Positions 1 through 9,195 of a DNA stretch of 64,000 bases are shown one piece after another. Source of the stretch: CAVYXK01 sp963708245 (GTDB taxonomy: Bacteria; Pseudomonadota; Alphaproteobacteria; Acetobacterales; Acetobacteraceae); assembly GCA_963708245.1 (NCBI GenBank), contig OY970201.1, positions 4,526,001-4,590,000 of the forward strand, written 5' to 3'. A program made the translations under genes and the position numbers. Numbering within the stretch: the stretch's first letter is position 1; each line of letters opens with the position of its first letter. Under the pieces are notes generated by a model. That model was not told the origin of the DNA and ran no database searches. It saw only the letters and a list, made by a program, of their open reading frames with translations.

Positions 1-2
1 CC

Positions 3-956
3 GGGGTATTGGTGGACGCAGCCGATCTCGCCGCTTGCAATGCTGAAATTCAGGAGCCCATGTCTGTGACCTATCGCGGCTTCTCGGTCACCCAAACGCC
101 ACCGAACTCGATCGGCTTTACCCTTCTTCTGATGCTGAAGATGATCGAATGCTTCGACATCGCCGCGCTCGACCCCGTGCAGCGGGTCCATGTTATGGTC
201 GAAGCCAAAAAGCGTGCATTTGTCGACTACGAGCGTTACGGCGGCGATCCACGGTACGGGGAAATCCCACTTGAGAGACTACTCTCGGCAGACTATGCGT
301 CGGAGTGCGCGGCGACCATCGATCCGAGGCGAGCACGGGATTTGAAGCTAGCGGCGCCAGAGTCTGCAGGCAACAACACCACCTATTTCTGCGTTGTGGA
401 CGCTCAGGGCAACGCCGTGTCAGGCATTCAGAGCCTCAACTCCGCCTTTGGCTCGGGACTGATTGCAGGCGATACGGGGATCCTTCTCAACAATCGAATG
501 GCTTACTGGCATCTCGCTCCCGGCCACGTCAACCGCCTTGCACCTGGCAAACGTGTCCGCCACACTATGAATGCGCCGATGGTGTTCCAAGATGGGAGGC
601 TTTGGGGGGTCGAAGGCACGCCAGGCGGTGACAACCAAGTCCAGGTCAATTTGCAGGTTTTGACTTCAATGATGGACCTCGGTGCGGATCCGCAGACCGC
701 AATCGAGTCACCCCGCTGGTCATCCAGCCAGCAAGGGCAAGGCGTAAACTGGCCCCATGACGCAACGGATCATCTGACCATAGAGTCTGGATTTGGCGAG
801 CGTATATTGAACGACCTCGAGCGGCTTGGCCACAAACTGAACCGTGTCGGTCCGCTCGAAGGGCCGTGCTTCGTGCAGGCGATCCGCGTCACGGAAAGCG
901 GTCTCCGGATGGCAGGCTCTGACCCACGGGGCGACGGATGGGCAGCGGCGTATTAA
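3..956 (+). CDS. gamma-glutamyltransferase, C-terminal part (5' end outside window)
   Basis: Gamma-glutamyltranspeptidases cleave the gamma-glutamyl bond of glutathione and related peptides, usually in the periplasm, after self-cleavage into two subunits. The reading frame is open to the window edge, so only about 317 of the usual 530-580 residues are visible. The segment NNTTYFCVVDAQGN matches the autocleavage site, where the first Thr of the TT pair becomes the catalytic N-terminus of the small subunit. The oxyanion-region GGD in TPGGDNQ and the closing GSDPRGDG motif are also present, so the C-terminus looks complete. The TAA stop abuts an IS5-like end. The family is recognised with good confidence; substrate preference is unknown. 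Confidence 0.88.
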   Translation, partial: GVLVDAADLAACNAEIQEPMSVTYRGFSVTQTPPNSIGFTLLLMLKMIECFDIAALDPVQRVHVMVEAKKRAFVDYERYGGDPRYGEIPLERLLSADYASECAATIDPRRARDLKLAAPESAGNNTTYFCVVDAQGNAVSGIQSLNSAFGSGLIAGDTGILLNNRMAYWHLAPGHVNRLAPGKRVRHTMNAPMVFQDGRLWGVEGTPGGDNQVQVNLQVLTSMMDLGADPQTAIESPRWSSSQQGQGVNWPHDATDHLTIESGFGERILNDLERLGHKLNRVGPLEGPCFVQAIRVTESGLRMAGSDPRGDGWAAAY

Positions 957-992
957 TGTCCATCGGGAACAACTTGAGTCTTTAGAACCGGT
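957..992 (+). repeat. relic of an IS5-family terminal repeat
   Basis: About 36 bp starting right after the gamma-glutamyltransferase stop match, at roughly 28 of 33 aligned positions, the left end of the complete IS5-family element at 27436 (shared GGGAACAA, TTGAGT and TTTAGAA blocks in the same order). No transposase follows. The simplest reading is the leftover end of a related element whose body was deleted. Confidence 0.5.
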
Positions 993-1104
993 CACTGGAT
1001 CCGACATCGACGACATCCGATTGCGCTTGCGGCGGGCGGAGAAATTTCTCGATGAACGTGGCGGTGGCTCGCTGCCAACGAGGCGATGGTGCAGCGCCAT
1101 GGCG

Positions 1105-1353
1105 GGGTCCTTCGGCATTACCACCGGAAGCATCGCGATCGACATGCCGAAGGTCCGCCAGCGCAAGCGCGAGATGGTCGAGCACGAAATCGGCCTGCAC
1201 TTGAAAAACTACCGGGAGCGGCGCCGAACTGATCATGGGAAGCGGGCGCTTCATCGGTCCGAAGACGCTCGAGGCGCAGCTTAATGAAGGGGGCACCTGC
1301 GTTTTCACGGCCGAGCAGGTGTTCCTGAACCTCGGATCGCACGCGGCCATCTC
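1105..1353 (+). pseudogene. fragment of a mercuric-reductase-like pyridine nucleotide-disulfide oxidoreductase
   Basis: Two adjacent frames together read as an internal piece of a flavin disulfide oxidoreductase. The first frame gives KVRQRKREMVEHEIGLHLKNY and the second, from about 1230, gives MGSGRFIGPKTLEAQLNEGG followed by VFLNLGSHAAI. This order is characteristic of the region before the NAD(P)-binding domain in MerA/Lpd-like proteins. The redox-active CxxxxC segment, the NAD domain and the dimerisation domain are absent, and a frameshift lies near 1227. It is a non-functional remnant in decayed DNA between the IS5 end and an unrecognised small ORF. Confidence 0.6.
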
Positions 1354-1419
1354 GACGCAACAGGCATCTCGCTCATACTTGAGCGGACCGGGGACGCCGA
1401 CACGCGCAGATCGGTGCGC

Positions 1420-1578
1420 ATGCATCTCAATTACGAACTATTTGCGGAGATCCTCCACGACCTTGCGAACACGATCGCCGCCATGCCAGTTAGCGACGTG
1501 ACTCACCGTGAGACATTGAGCGAGGCGGCAAAAGCTCTTCATCAGGCCCTTGTAGGAAAGGCGAGCGCATTATCATAG
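1420..1578 (+). CDS. small protein of unknown function
   Basis: This 52-codon frame starts at ATG and reads MHLNYELFAEILHDLANTI, then a segment rich in Ala, Leu and Glu. The same frame stays open upstream to about 1288 and gives plausible coding sequence (TGISLILERTGDADTRRS), so the ATG may be internal and the gene truncated by the rearrangement that brought in the oxidoreductase fragment. The predicted product is a short alpha-helical soluble protein. I do not recognise the family, and no Shine-Dalgarno sequence decides the start. Confidence 0.35.
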   Translation: MHLNYELFAEILHDLANTIAAMPVSDVTHRETLSEAAKALHQALVGKASALS

Positions 1579-1917
1579 CTGAGCATGCCGCCCGCCGCCG
1601 CGGCCGCTCGATCTCTGGTGACAGGTAGCTCTGCTGCCCAGTGCTTCGTGACGAGCGGGCTACAGGTCATCCCCAAGATTGAGTTGCGTGGCGCCTAACT
1701 TTCGGCGTGGGTGCCGCGCTGGCTGCTTCGAGCCGCTACTGCCTTTAACCTCGACAACAAGAGGTATCTTCATTTGAGAATCACCTACCCTTTCTGCTGA
1801 TGCGCGGCATTCGGCCGGCAATCCTCGCCTGGTACTGCAGTACCCGCATCCGATGCTCGCGCGATTTGGACGAAGGGTCTTGCAATCGCCTCTCCTCTAC
1901 GCGATCCGCGCCCGCAC
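1579..1917. other. gap with no recognised gene
   Basis: This 339-bp stretch lies between the small ORF and the 3' end of the Ku gene. Short open frames here give no recognisable protein, and I see no clear terminator, tRNA or repeat. Confidence 0.5.
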
Positions 1918-2794
1918 TCATGCGCGCTTGCGCGGTGCTTTGGCCGCAGTCTGGCCAGCGGCCTTGCCCTTGCTCGTCTCCTTGACTGGTTTCGGCGCAC
2001 CGGCACGCGTCACCTCGGTCGGCTCGCTGAGGCTCTTTTTCAAGGCCGCCATTAGATCAATGACGTTGTTGCGATCGGATTCGACTGGCTCAGTGAGATC
2101 GACGCCCTGGCCCTTCAGCTTCGCATCGATCGTCGCCCGCAAGCGCGTTTCGTAGTGATCCTCAAGGTCAGATGGATCGTATGTCGTCGTCTGACGGTCG
2201 ATTAATTGCTTGGCCAGTTGTACCATCTCGGGATCGATCTTCATCTCGGTGGCATCGTCGAAGATCGCCCGCGCTTCATTGATGTCTCGCTGTTCGTCCA
2301 GCGTATGGGCCACGAGACCTCCTGGCATCGTCCGTATCGCTATTGTCCGCTCGCGCTGAGCAATAACAACCCGCGCCAGCGCAACTCGCCCTGTCTCTGC
2401 AATCGCTTTGTATAGCACAGCGTAAACATCGCGCCCAGCGTCGCCGTCTGGCGCCAGGTAATAGCTGCTGGCGTAATAGATCGGATCGATTGAATTCATC
2501 TCCACGAACTTATCGATGGCCATCACTGATGAGCCTTCGACCTTGATGCTCTCAAAGTCCGCATCGTTGAGAAGAAGGTATTGGTCCTTCTTGAACTCAT
2601 ATCCCTTCACCAAATCGCGCCGCTCCACCTCCGCGTTCGTGTCCGCATCCACCGTGATCATTCTGATCCGGTGCCCGGTCTCGGGGTTGATCAGATTGAA
2701 CTTGATCGCAGCGCGCTCGTGCTTGGCGTTCCAGAGCGCGACGGGACACAAGCGCCAGCCGAAGATGACCGCGCCAAATGGGCCGAGACGGCAT
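1918..2794 (-). pseudogene. ku: Ku DNA end-binding protein, frameshifted near its N-terminus
   Basis: Bacterial Ku forms a ring-shaped homodimer on double-strand DNA ends and recruits LigD for non-homologous end joining. The first frame (from 2794) gives MPSRPIWRGHLRLALVS, the standard Ku start. The rest continues in another frame from about 2750 as CPVALWNAKHERAAIKFNLI, through the conserved KGYEF, MIDKFV-like and YYLAPDG segments, to a Lys/Ala-rich tail (KPVKETSKGKAAGQTAAKAPRKRA is only described here by position, about 1918-1990). The break lies in gtgtcccgtcgcg at about 2745. A 5-bp slippage that removed one copy of a tandem GTGTC would explain it. The full product would be about 290 residues, normal for the family. 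Without a repair it would be inactive. Confidence 0.8.
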
Positions 2795-2939
2795 GGCTAC
2801 GCGGCCCGATCGAGCAAAGCGTAAACGTCTGTCAGAACTGACTTACTGCGCATTGGGGCAGATTGAACAAACTGCGGAACGGGGAGAAGGGGTTGGCGAG
2901 AGCGTATGGCTCACGATCGCGTGAAGCCGCCCACAATGC

Positions 2940-3659
2940 CAGCCACTCCAGGCCGGCGCCGCAGAGTGCGCCACACCGGCCCAATCTCTGATCTTCTTCG
3001 CCTTCGATCTGCTCTACTTCGACGGGGGAACTTGATGTCGGCGCCCGCTCGCCAATCGGAAGCAACTGCTCCAGCAATTGCTCGAAAAAGCATGAGGGAC
3101 CGATCCGCACCCGGTGGGCGGCCCGCGGTTCCATCAAAGCGCCTGCAAGCTCGGCCTCGAAGGCGTCGTATCGAAGCGACTGGATGCGCCCTACGCTCCG
3201 GGCAACTGCGGTCTGTGGCTCAAGACGAAATGCCTGAACCGCGAGGAGTTCATTGTCGTGGGCTGGACAGACCCCGAAGGCACCGCCCGTACCTCGGCGC
3301 CGTCCTGCTCGCCTACTACGATCCCGAGGGACGGCTCACGTACGCCAGGCGAGCGGGCACCGGCATGAGCGAACAGGACCTTGAGCGCGTATGGCGCAGA
3401 TTGCAGCCGCTCACCACAGGCACGATGCCGCTTGATGTTGCGCCGCCGCACGAGCCGATTTGGCTCGCGGCTGGAGCTATCACGGGTGCATTGGGTGCGG
3501 CCGGAGCTGGTTGTCGAGGTCAATTACCTCACCTGGACTCTCGATAATCTACTGCGCCAGGTCGCCTATGTGGGGTTACGCGAAGATAAGCCGGCGCGCA
3601 ACGTGCAGCGACCGGTTCCGCATCCCAAATCGGTTGAGAAGAAAGAATTCGACGCCTGA
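2940..3659 (+). pseudogene. ligD: ATP-dependent DNA ligase (LigD) C-terminal remnant
   Basis: Several frames together give the later part of a LigD ligase domain. FFAFDLLYFDGG lies at about 2990, LANRKQLLQQLLEK at about 3050, and LGLEGVVSKRLDAPYAPG with the ligase motif KTKCLNREEFIVVGWT at 3145-3270. YYDPEGRLTYARRAGTGMSE comes at about 3315, and the OB-fold end WVRPELVVEVNYLTWT with the tail PVPHPKS ends at 3659. At least three shifts or stops separate these pieces, and the nucleotidyltransferase Lys motif is missing. It diverges from the Ku gene with about 150 bp between, so this was an NHEJ locus. It cannot encode an active ligase as written. Confidence 0.75.
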
Positions 3660-3770
3660 TATCGGCCGACCCATTTCGATGACCGCTTTGGTGGGGAGCC
3701 GACCTTCAACCTGCGATGCTGACCGAAATTCTAAGATATTTGCACCAACCCGAGGGCGGCTTTCGACCCT

Positions 3771-3945
3771 GGCTGTGTGAAAACGCCCCGCATGATATGA
3801 CCCACTGGCGGTTGCGGGGGATGCAATGAAGCGTTTCGTTGAGAGGGCAGATCGCGGACAGCTCTGGACGACTGGGTCGACCAGAACAATCCGGTTCGAG
3901 TGATCGACGCGTTTGTCGATGTGCCCGATCTCACTGAACAGCGAT
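3771..3945 (+). pseudogene. IS1182-family left end and transposase N-terminal remnant
   Basis: ATG at 3826 begins MKRFVERADRGQ. After a short deletion a second frame gives LDDWVDQNNPVRVIDAFVDV, the conserved start of IS1182-family transposases. The sequence GCTGTGTGAAAACGCC about 50 bp upstream resembles the terminal repeat of such elements. Nothing else of the roughly 450-residue transposase remains. The relic sits immediately upstream of, and probably truncates, the Clp-fold gene that follows. Confidence 0.6.
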
Positions 3946-3951
3946 ACTGTC

Positions 3952-4419
3952 GTTCTTGTTCCGCAATATCGTTGGCGGGCGCTCGTTATCGCGACATTTG
4001 CTTGCCTCTTGCTGCCGTCATTGGCGCGGGCAATGTAAATAACGGTCGCTGGGGATCAGTTGATCTTGAGCGGTCCTGTCGTCGCGCGCGACTATGACGA
4101 GGTCGCCGGCACGCTCGCCGCAAAACCGCAAATCAAGATCGTGATCCTGCGCAACTCGCCGGGTGGCGATGCGCCGACTGGCTATCATTTGGGCGAACTG
4201 TTTCGCCGGAAGTCGCTGCAGACCGCAGTCTCCGGCTATTGCTATTCATCCTGCTCGAGGCTGTATCTCGGTGGCAAGGAGCGCTATTTCACCGACGACT
4301 ACCCACCCGAATACACGCAGATCGGGTTTCATGGCCATTACGACCGCAACGGCGATTTGAACGCCGACACCGATCGCGGAACTCCGGCGTTTCTGGTCGC
4401 TCTGGTTACCGATGATTGA
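3952..4419 (+). pseudogene. secreted Clp/crotonase-fold protein with an in-frame stop after its signal peptide
   Basis: One continuous frame reads RWRALVIATFACLLLPSLAR as a signal peptide, then ATG TAA ATA ACG, then GDQLILSGPVVARDYDEVAG and onward. The TAA at 4036-4038 looks like a CAA codon mutated in place. Downstream the protein has SPGGD and GYCYSSCSRLYLGG, the pattern of periplasmic Clp-fold serine-hydrolase-like proteins with the candidate Ser in the SSC segment. The C-terminus may also be cut, because homologues I recall are longer. The 5' end runs into the IS1182 relic. It is probably not expressed. Start codon and function are uncertain. Confidence 0.5.
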
Positions 4420-4503
4420 TGGCTACATTCGGCGCTGTATCGATCCTGCGAACTCCCCGCCGGCGGCGCTGATCGAGGGCCACAAAGATAGAGGCGAAGC
4501 GTC

Positions 4504-5933
4504 GTGCCGAAGATCACGTGCATTCGAAACGCTGCCTGTGTCGTCGCCTGGGACTCCGCTAATCGCAGGCACGCCTACCTGACGGATGGCGATGTGGCGT
4601 TTGCCGGCGAGTCGATAACTTTTGTTGGCCGGCGCTACGACGGACCGGCCGACACAATCATTGACGGCCGCGAACTGATGGTAATGCCGGGACTGATCGG
4701 TATACACTCGCATCCAAGCACCGATCCATCTACGCGAAGAGCAGGGCGTACCGGCGATGTATATGAGCGGTCTTTATGAGCGATCCATAGCATTCCGGCC
4801 GGATGCGGCGGCGCGTAGGGCCGGAAAACAGGTGGCTTGTTGTGAGATGTTGCGTTCTGGCGTGACCATCGTGGCCGATCTGTCGAGTAGCGATGCGGGC
4901 TGGATCGATCTTGCCCCGCAGAGCGGGTTGCGGGTGTTCCTGGCACCAAGCTTTGCATCGGCGCAGTGGTACATGGATAATGGCTGGCAACTCAAATACC
5001 ATTGGGATGAAGCCGCCGGCCGCCGTGGACTGGATTCGGCTCTGTCACTGATTGAGCAAGCCGGGCAGCATCCGAGCGGGCGGCTGGCGGGCATTGTCTG
5101 TCCGGCGCAGATCGATACACGCGTCCCTGACCTGTTGCGGAATGGTTTTGCTGCCGCCAAGGAAAGAGATATTCCGTTCACCGTGCATTGTGCGCAGAGC
5201 GTGATCGAGTTTAACGAGATGGTGACCCGGCACGGCAATACTCCAGTACAAATTCGCTTGCCACCTCGGCATACTGGCACCGCGCACGATTCTGGGACAT
5301 GCAATCTTCATCGACGAGCATTCCTGGGTGCACTGGCACACCCATGAGGACCTGCGAATCCTTGCGGATACCGGTGCGAATGTCGCACATTGCCCCTCAC
5401 CATTTGCACGCTATGGGCAAATGCTGGAAGATTTCGGGCGTTACAGCCCGGGCGGGGTCAATCTCGGACTCGGCACAGACGTCGCTCCCCACAATCTGAT
5501 TGAGGAGATGCGCCTCACGGCAATCCTGGCACGCGTAGCCGCGCGGGATATTATGACTACGAACGTAGCCGCGGTGTTCCACGCCGCCACCGCCGGCGGA
5601 GCCGACGCCCTTGGCCGGCCGGATCTCGGCCGCCTGGCGCCGGGAATGAAAGCCGACATCGTGCTGGTCGACATCGGCAATAGCTGGATGATGCCGGCGC
5701 GTGACCCATTGCGTTCATTGGTGTTCACGGCTGCTGACCGCGCCGTGCGCACGGTCTTCGTGCATGGCGCGAGAGCGATGGACCAGGGTCGTATTCTCAC
5801 GATGGATCACGCCGGTGCGCCGACTGCGGTGGCCGAGGGGCAGCAGCGAATGCTGCAGCATACGCCCCGTCACGACTGGGCAGGGCGCGTCGCGGAGGAC
5901 ATCGCGCCGCTAAGCCTGCCTTTGTTGATGTGA
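4504..5933 (+). pseudogene. amidohydrolase (ATZ/TRZ, cytosine-deaminase-like), two frameshifts
   Basis: Three consecutive frames form one metal-dependent amidohydrolase of about 475 residues. The GTG start at 4504 gives a beta-sandwich N-terminus and VMPGLIGIHSHPS, the metal-binding HxH. A shift at about 4730 leads into MYMSGLYERS and TVHCAQS, and a second shift at about 5251 into LGILAPRTILGHAIFIDEHS and LGTDVAPHN, which carry the remaining metal ligands. The C-terminal part (GRLAPGMKADIVLVDI) is the usual end of the family. Enzymes of this group deaminate or dechlorinate N-heterocycles or hydrolyse guanidino compounds. The substrate cannot be assigned. Both shifts are single-base size, so sequence error is possible. 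Confidence 0.75.
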
Positions 5934-6008
5934 TCGGCCGTTGGAAAGCACAGTTCGTGGCACGGATCGGCGGTGATGAGCAGTGGCGGCCCGGGCAGCG
6001 GCCTGAGC

Positions 6009-6145
6009 TCATCGGGGCCGAGACTGCCATCCGCACCCCAGAGTATAGTCGCCGGTGAGATTGATGTGCTGCCATCCCAGCGGAGCGATGTGGGCGAGCA
6101 GCGAATTGGGGATGACCTCCGGGAACCCCCGCCAGTTGTGCTATG
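6009..6145 (-). pseudogene. C-terminal scrap of a Tn3-family transposase
   Basis: On the minus strand the frame reads FPEVIPNSLLAHIAPLGWQH followed by INLTGDY, which matches the extreme C-terminus of Tn3-family TnpA proteins (xLLAHxSPLGWEHINLTGDY). It ends at a stop at 6009. No inverted repeat or resolvase is visible nearby. It is a relic between the amidohydrolase and the regulator gene. Confidence 0.55.
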
Positions 6146-6227
6146 CCCTCGGCATGACCATGAGGGTCGGCGACCGGAAGCGGCTGCAACCGCGTGCTTG
6201 GTGCGAGGTCAGCCGCGTGCAACCCGC

Positions 6228-8994
6228 TCACTGTGCAATCTTCCTTCCGTTGTCGCCGATCTCGACCGGATGCACGCCCGGAGAAGCTCGCTCCTGAAAG
6301 AACTTCGAAATCGCCTGCGCGCGCGTCGAGACATTCAACTTTCCGAACATCCTTTTCATGTGCGTCTTGACGGTCTCCGGGGTCACGCTGAGTTCGCGCG
6401 CGATGTCCTTGTTCGTCTTTCCCATGGCCAGAAGTTGCAAGATGTTGCGCTCCCGCGGGCTAAGGATCGCTGTCGCTGTAGGAGCCATCGCGACCGCCGC
6501 CGCTTCGCCCCGACCGGCGCGAAGCCGCGCACCGAGACGCCGCGCCAGCTCCGCCACATGCAGACCGTCCGTCGCGCAATCGATGCCCCGCAGATCGCCC
6601 TCCAGGCCACGCCGGGAATGCACGAGGTAATCGTAGAGGACCTGCACTCGGCCACACGGCGCGGCGAAGCGCAGCGCGGACTGGAGCGCGGCCGTACCAG
6701 CGGGATTCATCTCATCGCCCGCGAGGCACACCGCCAGCGCCGCTGCGGCCTCCAGCTCCATCCGCTTGTTTCGACGGGGACGCGCCCGCTCGCCAATGCT
6801 CCGCAGCCGGTCCGAGGCCCTCTCGGCGTCGGCACGCGCGATGCCGACCAGGGCTTCGGAGAGATCGAGGTCATCGAGCACCGCGTCGCGAAGGGCCTCC
6901 GACCTGCCGGATGCCCTTTCCGCCACGCCGCGCAGCCGCGCGAGATGGGATTCCGCCAGCCCCAGCCGCTCATCGAGGAGGGCGAGACGAACCCGCTCGC
7001 GGAGCGCCATGGTCTCCAGCCGCGTCCACCGTCGCGACACGGAAAGCCGGTGCGCCTGGTCAAGCAGATCTTCCGCGCGGTCGGGCAGGCCGCCATAGGC
7101 CGTGGCCCGCGCGAGGACCGTGTAGGCGCGCAGCACGCATTCGAGCATACAGACGGCGTTGATCGTCGGCAGCCGGTCCGCCAGCAGCGCCTCCGCTTGG
7201 TCGAGTTGGCCCTGATCGTAGAGGCATTGCGCGATCAATGTTGCCGGCTGCGCCGCCGCGGCGGAAGTCGGACTGACACGGTCGCTCGCGATCCTCAGCG
7301 CCTCCTTGAAATGGCGGAAAGCCCGCGCCTGTTGGAGCTGCTCGGTACTCAACGAGACCGAGCAGACACAGGCGGTAGACCGTGGCCACAACGTTGCGGC
7401 CCTCGTCGTCGCCCGGCGAGGCGATCCAGGGCGAATCGTAGCAGCGCTCGATCTCGCCACGCTTCCACCAGCCAAGCAGCGCGACATTGACGGCGACGTT
7501 GGTCGTCCAGCGTCCGCTGGAGCGACGCCGCAGCGTGTCCTCGGCGAGTTCGAGGGCGGCGTCGACATCGTCGCTGAGGGCCAGCGCCACGGCGCGGATG
7601 GTCTGGCATTCGCAGCCGATGGCCTCACGCGCACTCGGGGTAGCCTCGCTGATGTCATGCTCGATCTGCGTTGCGAATTGTAGAGCCTCATCGAAGCGCA
7701 TCGCTAGCGACATTCCCCAGGCGATGGCGAGCCGCGCCTTGATCTGCCGGCGGATCAGCTCCGGCGGAAAGGTCCGCTCCCAGGCGAAGAGCGTGAGCAG
7801 TTCACCGCGCCGCAGCAACGCCATCGCGCAGTTCTCGATCCACGGCAGAGCTTCGGTCGTATCGCCCACGGCCATGGCGTGACGGATCGCATCTGCCCAC
7901 CGCTGCTCACCGGCGTACCAGCCATAGGCGCGGCGATGCAGTTCCGGGACGGCCTCGGGAAACTCGGCGGCGAGCCGCTGCTGCAGGAAATCGCGCAGCA
8001 GGGGATGGCAACGGAACCACTCGCCCTCCGTATCCAGCGGTACTAACAGCAGCAGCCGAGTCGTCAGCGTCTCGAAGATCAGTTGGGAATCGGGGGTCCC
8101 CGTGACCGCCCGACAAAGCGGCTCGCACAGGCTCTCGAGCACGGAGGTCTTCAGGAGGTACGAGACCATCCCTTGCGGGAGTCCGTTGAGCATATCGACG
8201 AGGTAGCTTCGAATCGGGCGGTTGCGCGCGGATAGTTGCCGAACATAATCGACGAGGTCGTGCCCCGATTGCTGCGATGTCGTCGCGACGATGCGCATCA
8301 TCACCGGCCAGCCCTCGGTCTTCTCGTGCAGGGTGACCGCCTCGCGCGTGCCGATGCGTCCGGTTACTTCCTGCTCGAGAAAGCGTCTGGTCTCGTCGAT
8401 GTCGAAACGCAGGGCGCCGGGATCGATCTCGAGCAGCTCGTTTTGTGCACGCAACCGCACGAGCGGCAAGTCCGGTTCGGTCCGAGTGGTGACCACCACG
8501 TGCAAGTGCGAGGGAGCGTGCCGCAGCAGATAAGCAATGCATTCGGCAACGTCCCGCCGCTTCACCACGTGGTAGTCGTCGAGGAAGAGAAAGACGTCGT
8601 CCTCGATGGCGGCAAGTGCATTGATCAGTAGCCGAACCACGTCGAGCGGTCGGATCAGCGCGACCTCGTCGATCAGATTCAGCACCGGGACGTCGATTTC
8701 CGAGCAGGCAGAGCGTAGCGCTGCCTTAACATAGAGCAGGAACTGGCTGGGCTCGTCATCCTCGGGGTCGAGCGATACCCAGGCGACGCGCTGACCCTGC
8801 TGTGCCAGGTGATCGGCCCAGGCGAGCGCAAGACTCGTCTTACCGAACCCGGCTGCGGCCTTGATGACGGTCAGGATCCGAGATCGCGAGCCGTCCATCA
8901 CCGCAAGCAGGCGCTCGCGGCGGATCAGCCGCGGCGGCAGCTTGGGCCGTTGCGTCTTGGTGGCGAGCAACCAGATGTGCACCCTCTCCGGCAT
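6228..8994 (-). pseudogene. MalT/AlkS-like LuxR-family ATP-dependent regulator, one frameshift
   Basis: The protein would be about 921 residues, close to MalT. After the ATG at 8994 (preceded by a GAGGGA Shine-Dalgarno) the order is a STAND-type ATPase with Walker A AAAGFGKTS at about residue 47 and Walker B VFLFLDDYH, then a long helical repeat region. A C-terminal LuxR helix-turn-helix (SPRERNILQLLAMGKTNKDI, then SVTPETVKTHMKR) closes it. A single extra base at about 7348 breaks the frame after LCLLGLVEY; the next frame resumes with EQLQQARAF. Such regulators bind an inducer and ATP and then activate an adjacent operon. This one is divergent from the beta-oxidation operon, as AlkS is associated with alkK. 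The shift may be real or an error. Confidence 0.8.
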
Positions 8995-9195
8995 TCCCTC
9001 GACGTTCCCCTTCGGCCATTGCGCAGAACCTAGCCGTGAAGGCAAGGCGCGTCGCCCGGCCTGTCCCCCGTTTGCCCCGCCCGCTGTCCCACATCCGGGG
9101 GATACAGCCCGGATCGGCGGCAGGGCATATCGAACCCGCGCCGCAAATCTCCGCAAATCACCACGCAATACGGCCGCAGCAGGAAGGAAAAGGAC
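8995..9195. promoter_or_regulatory. divergent intergenic control region of the regulator and fatty-acid operon
   Basis: These 200 bp separate the regulator start from the acyl-CoA synthetase start and should hold both promoters. Two features stand out: an 11-bp-spaced direct repeat CCGCAAATCT/CCGCAAATCA at 9141-9160, and two CTGTCCC motifs at about 9061 and 9082. The synthetase has a good Shine-Dalgarno sequence (AAGGAAAAGGAC). The operator role is inferred from position only. Confidence 0.4.

Noticed and set aside
5973..7490. A 505-codon plus-strand open frame opposite the LuxR regulator
   Set aside because: It is rich in Arg, Pro and His with no motif and is exactly antisense to clear coding sequence; typical shadow frame of high-GC DNA.
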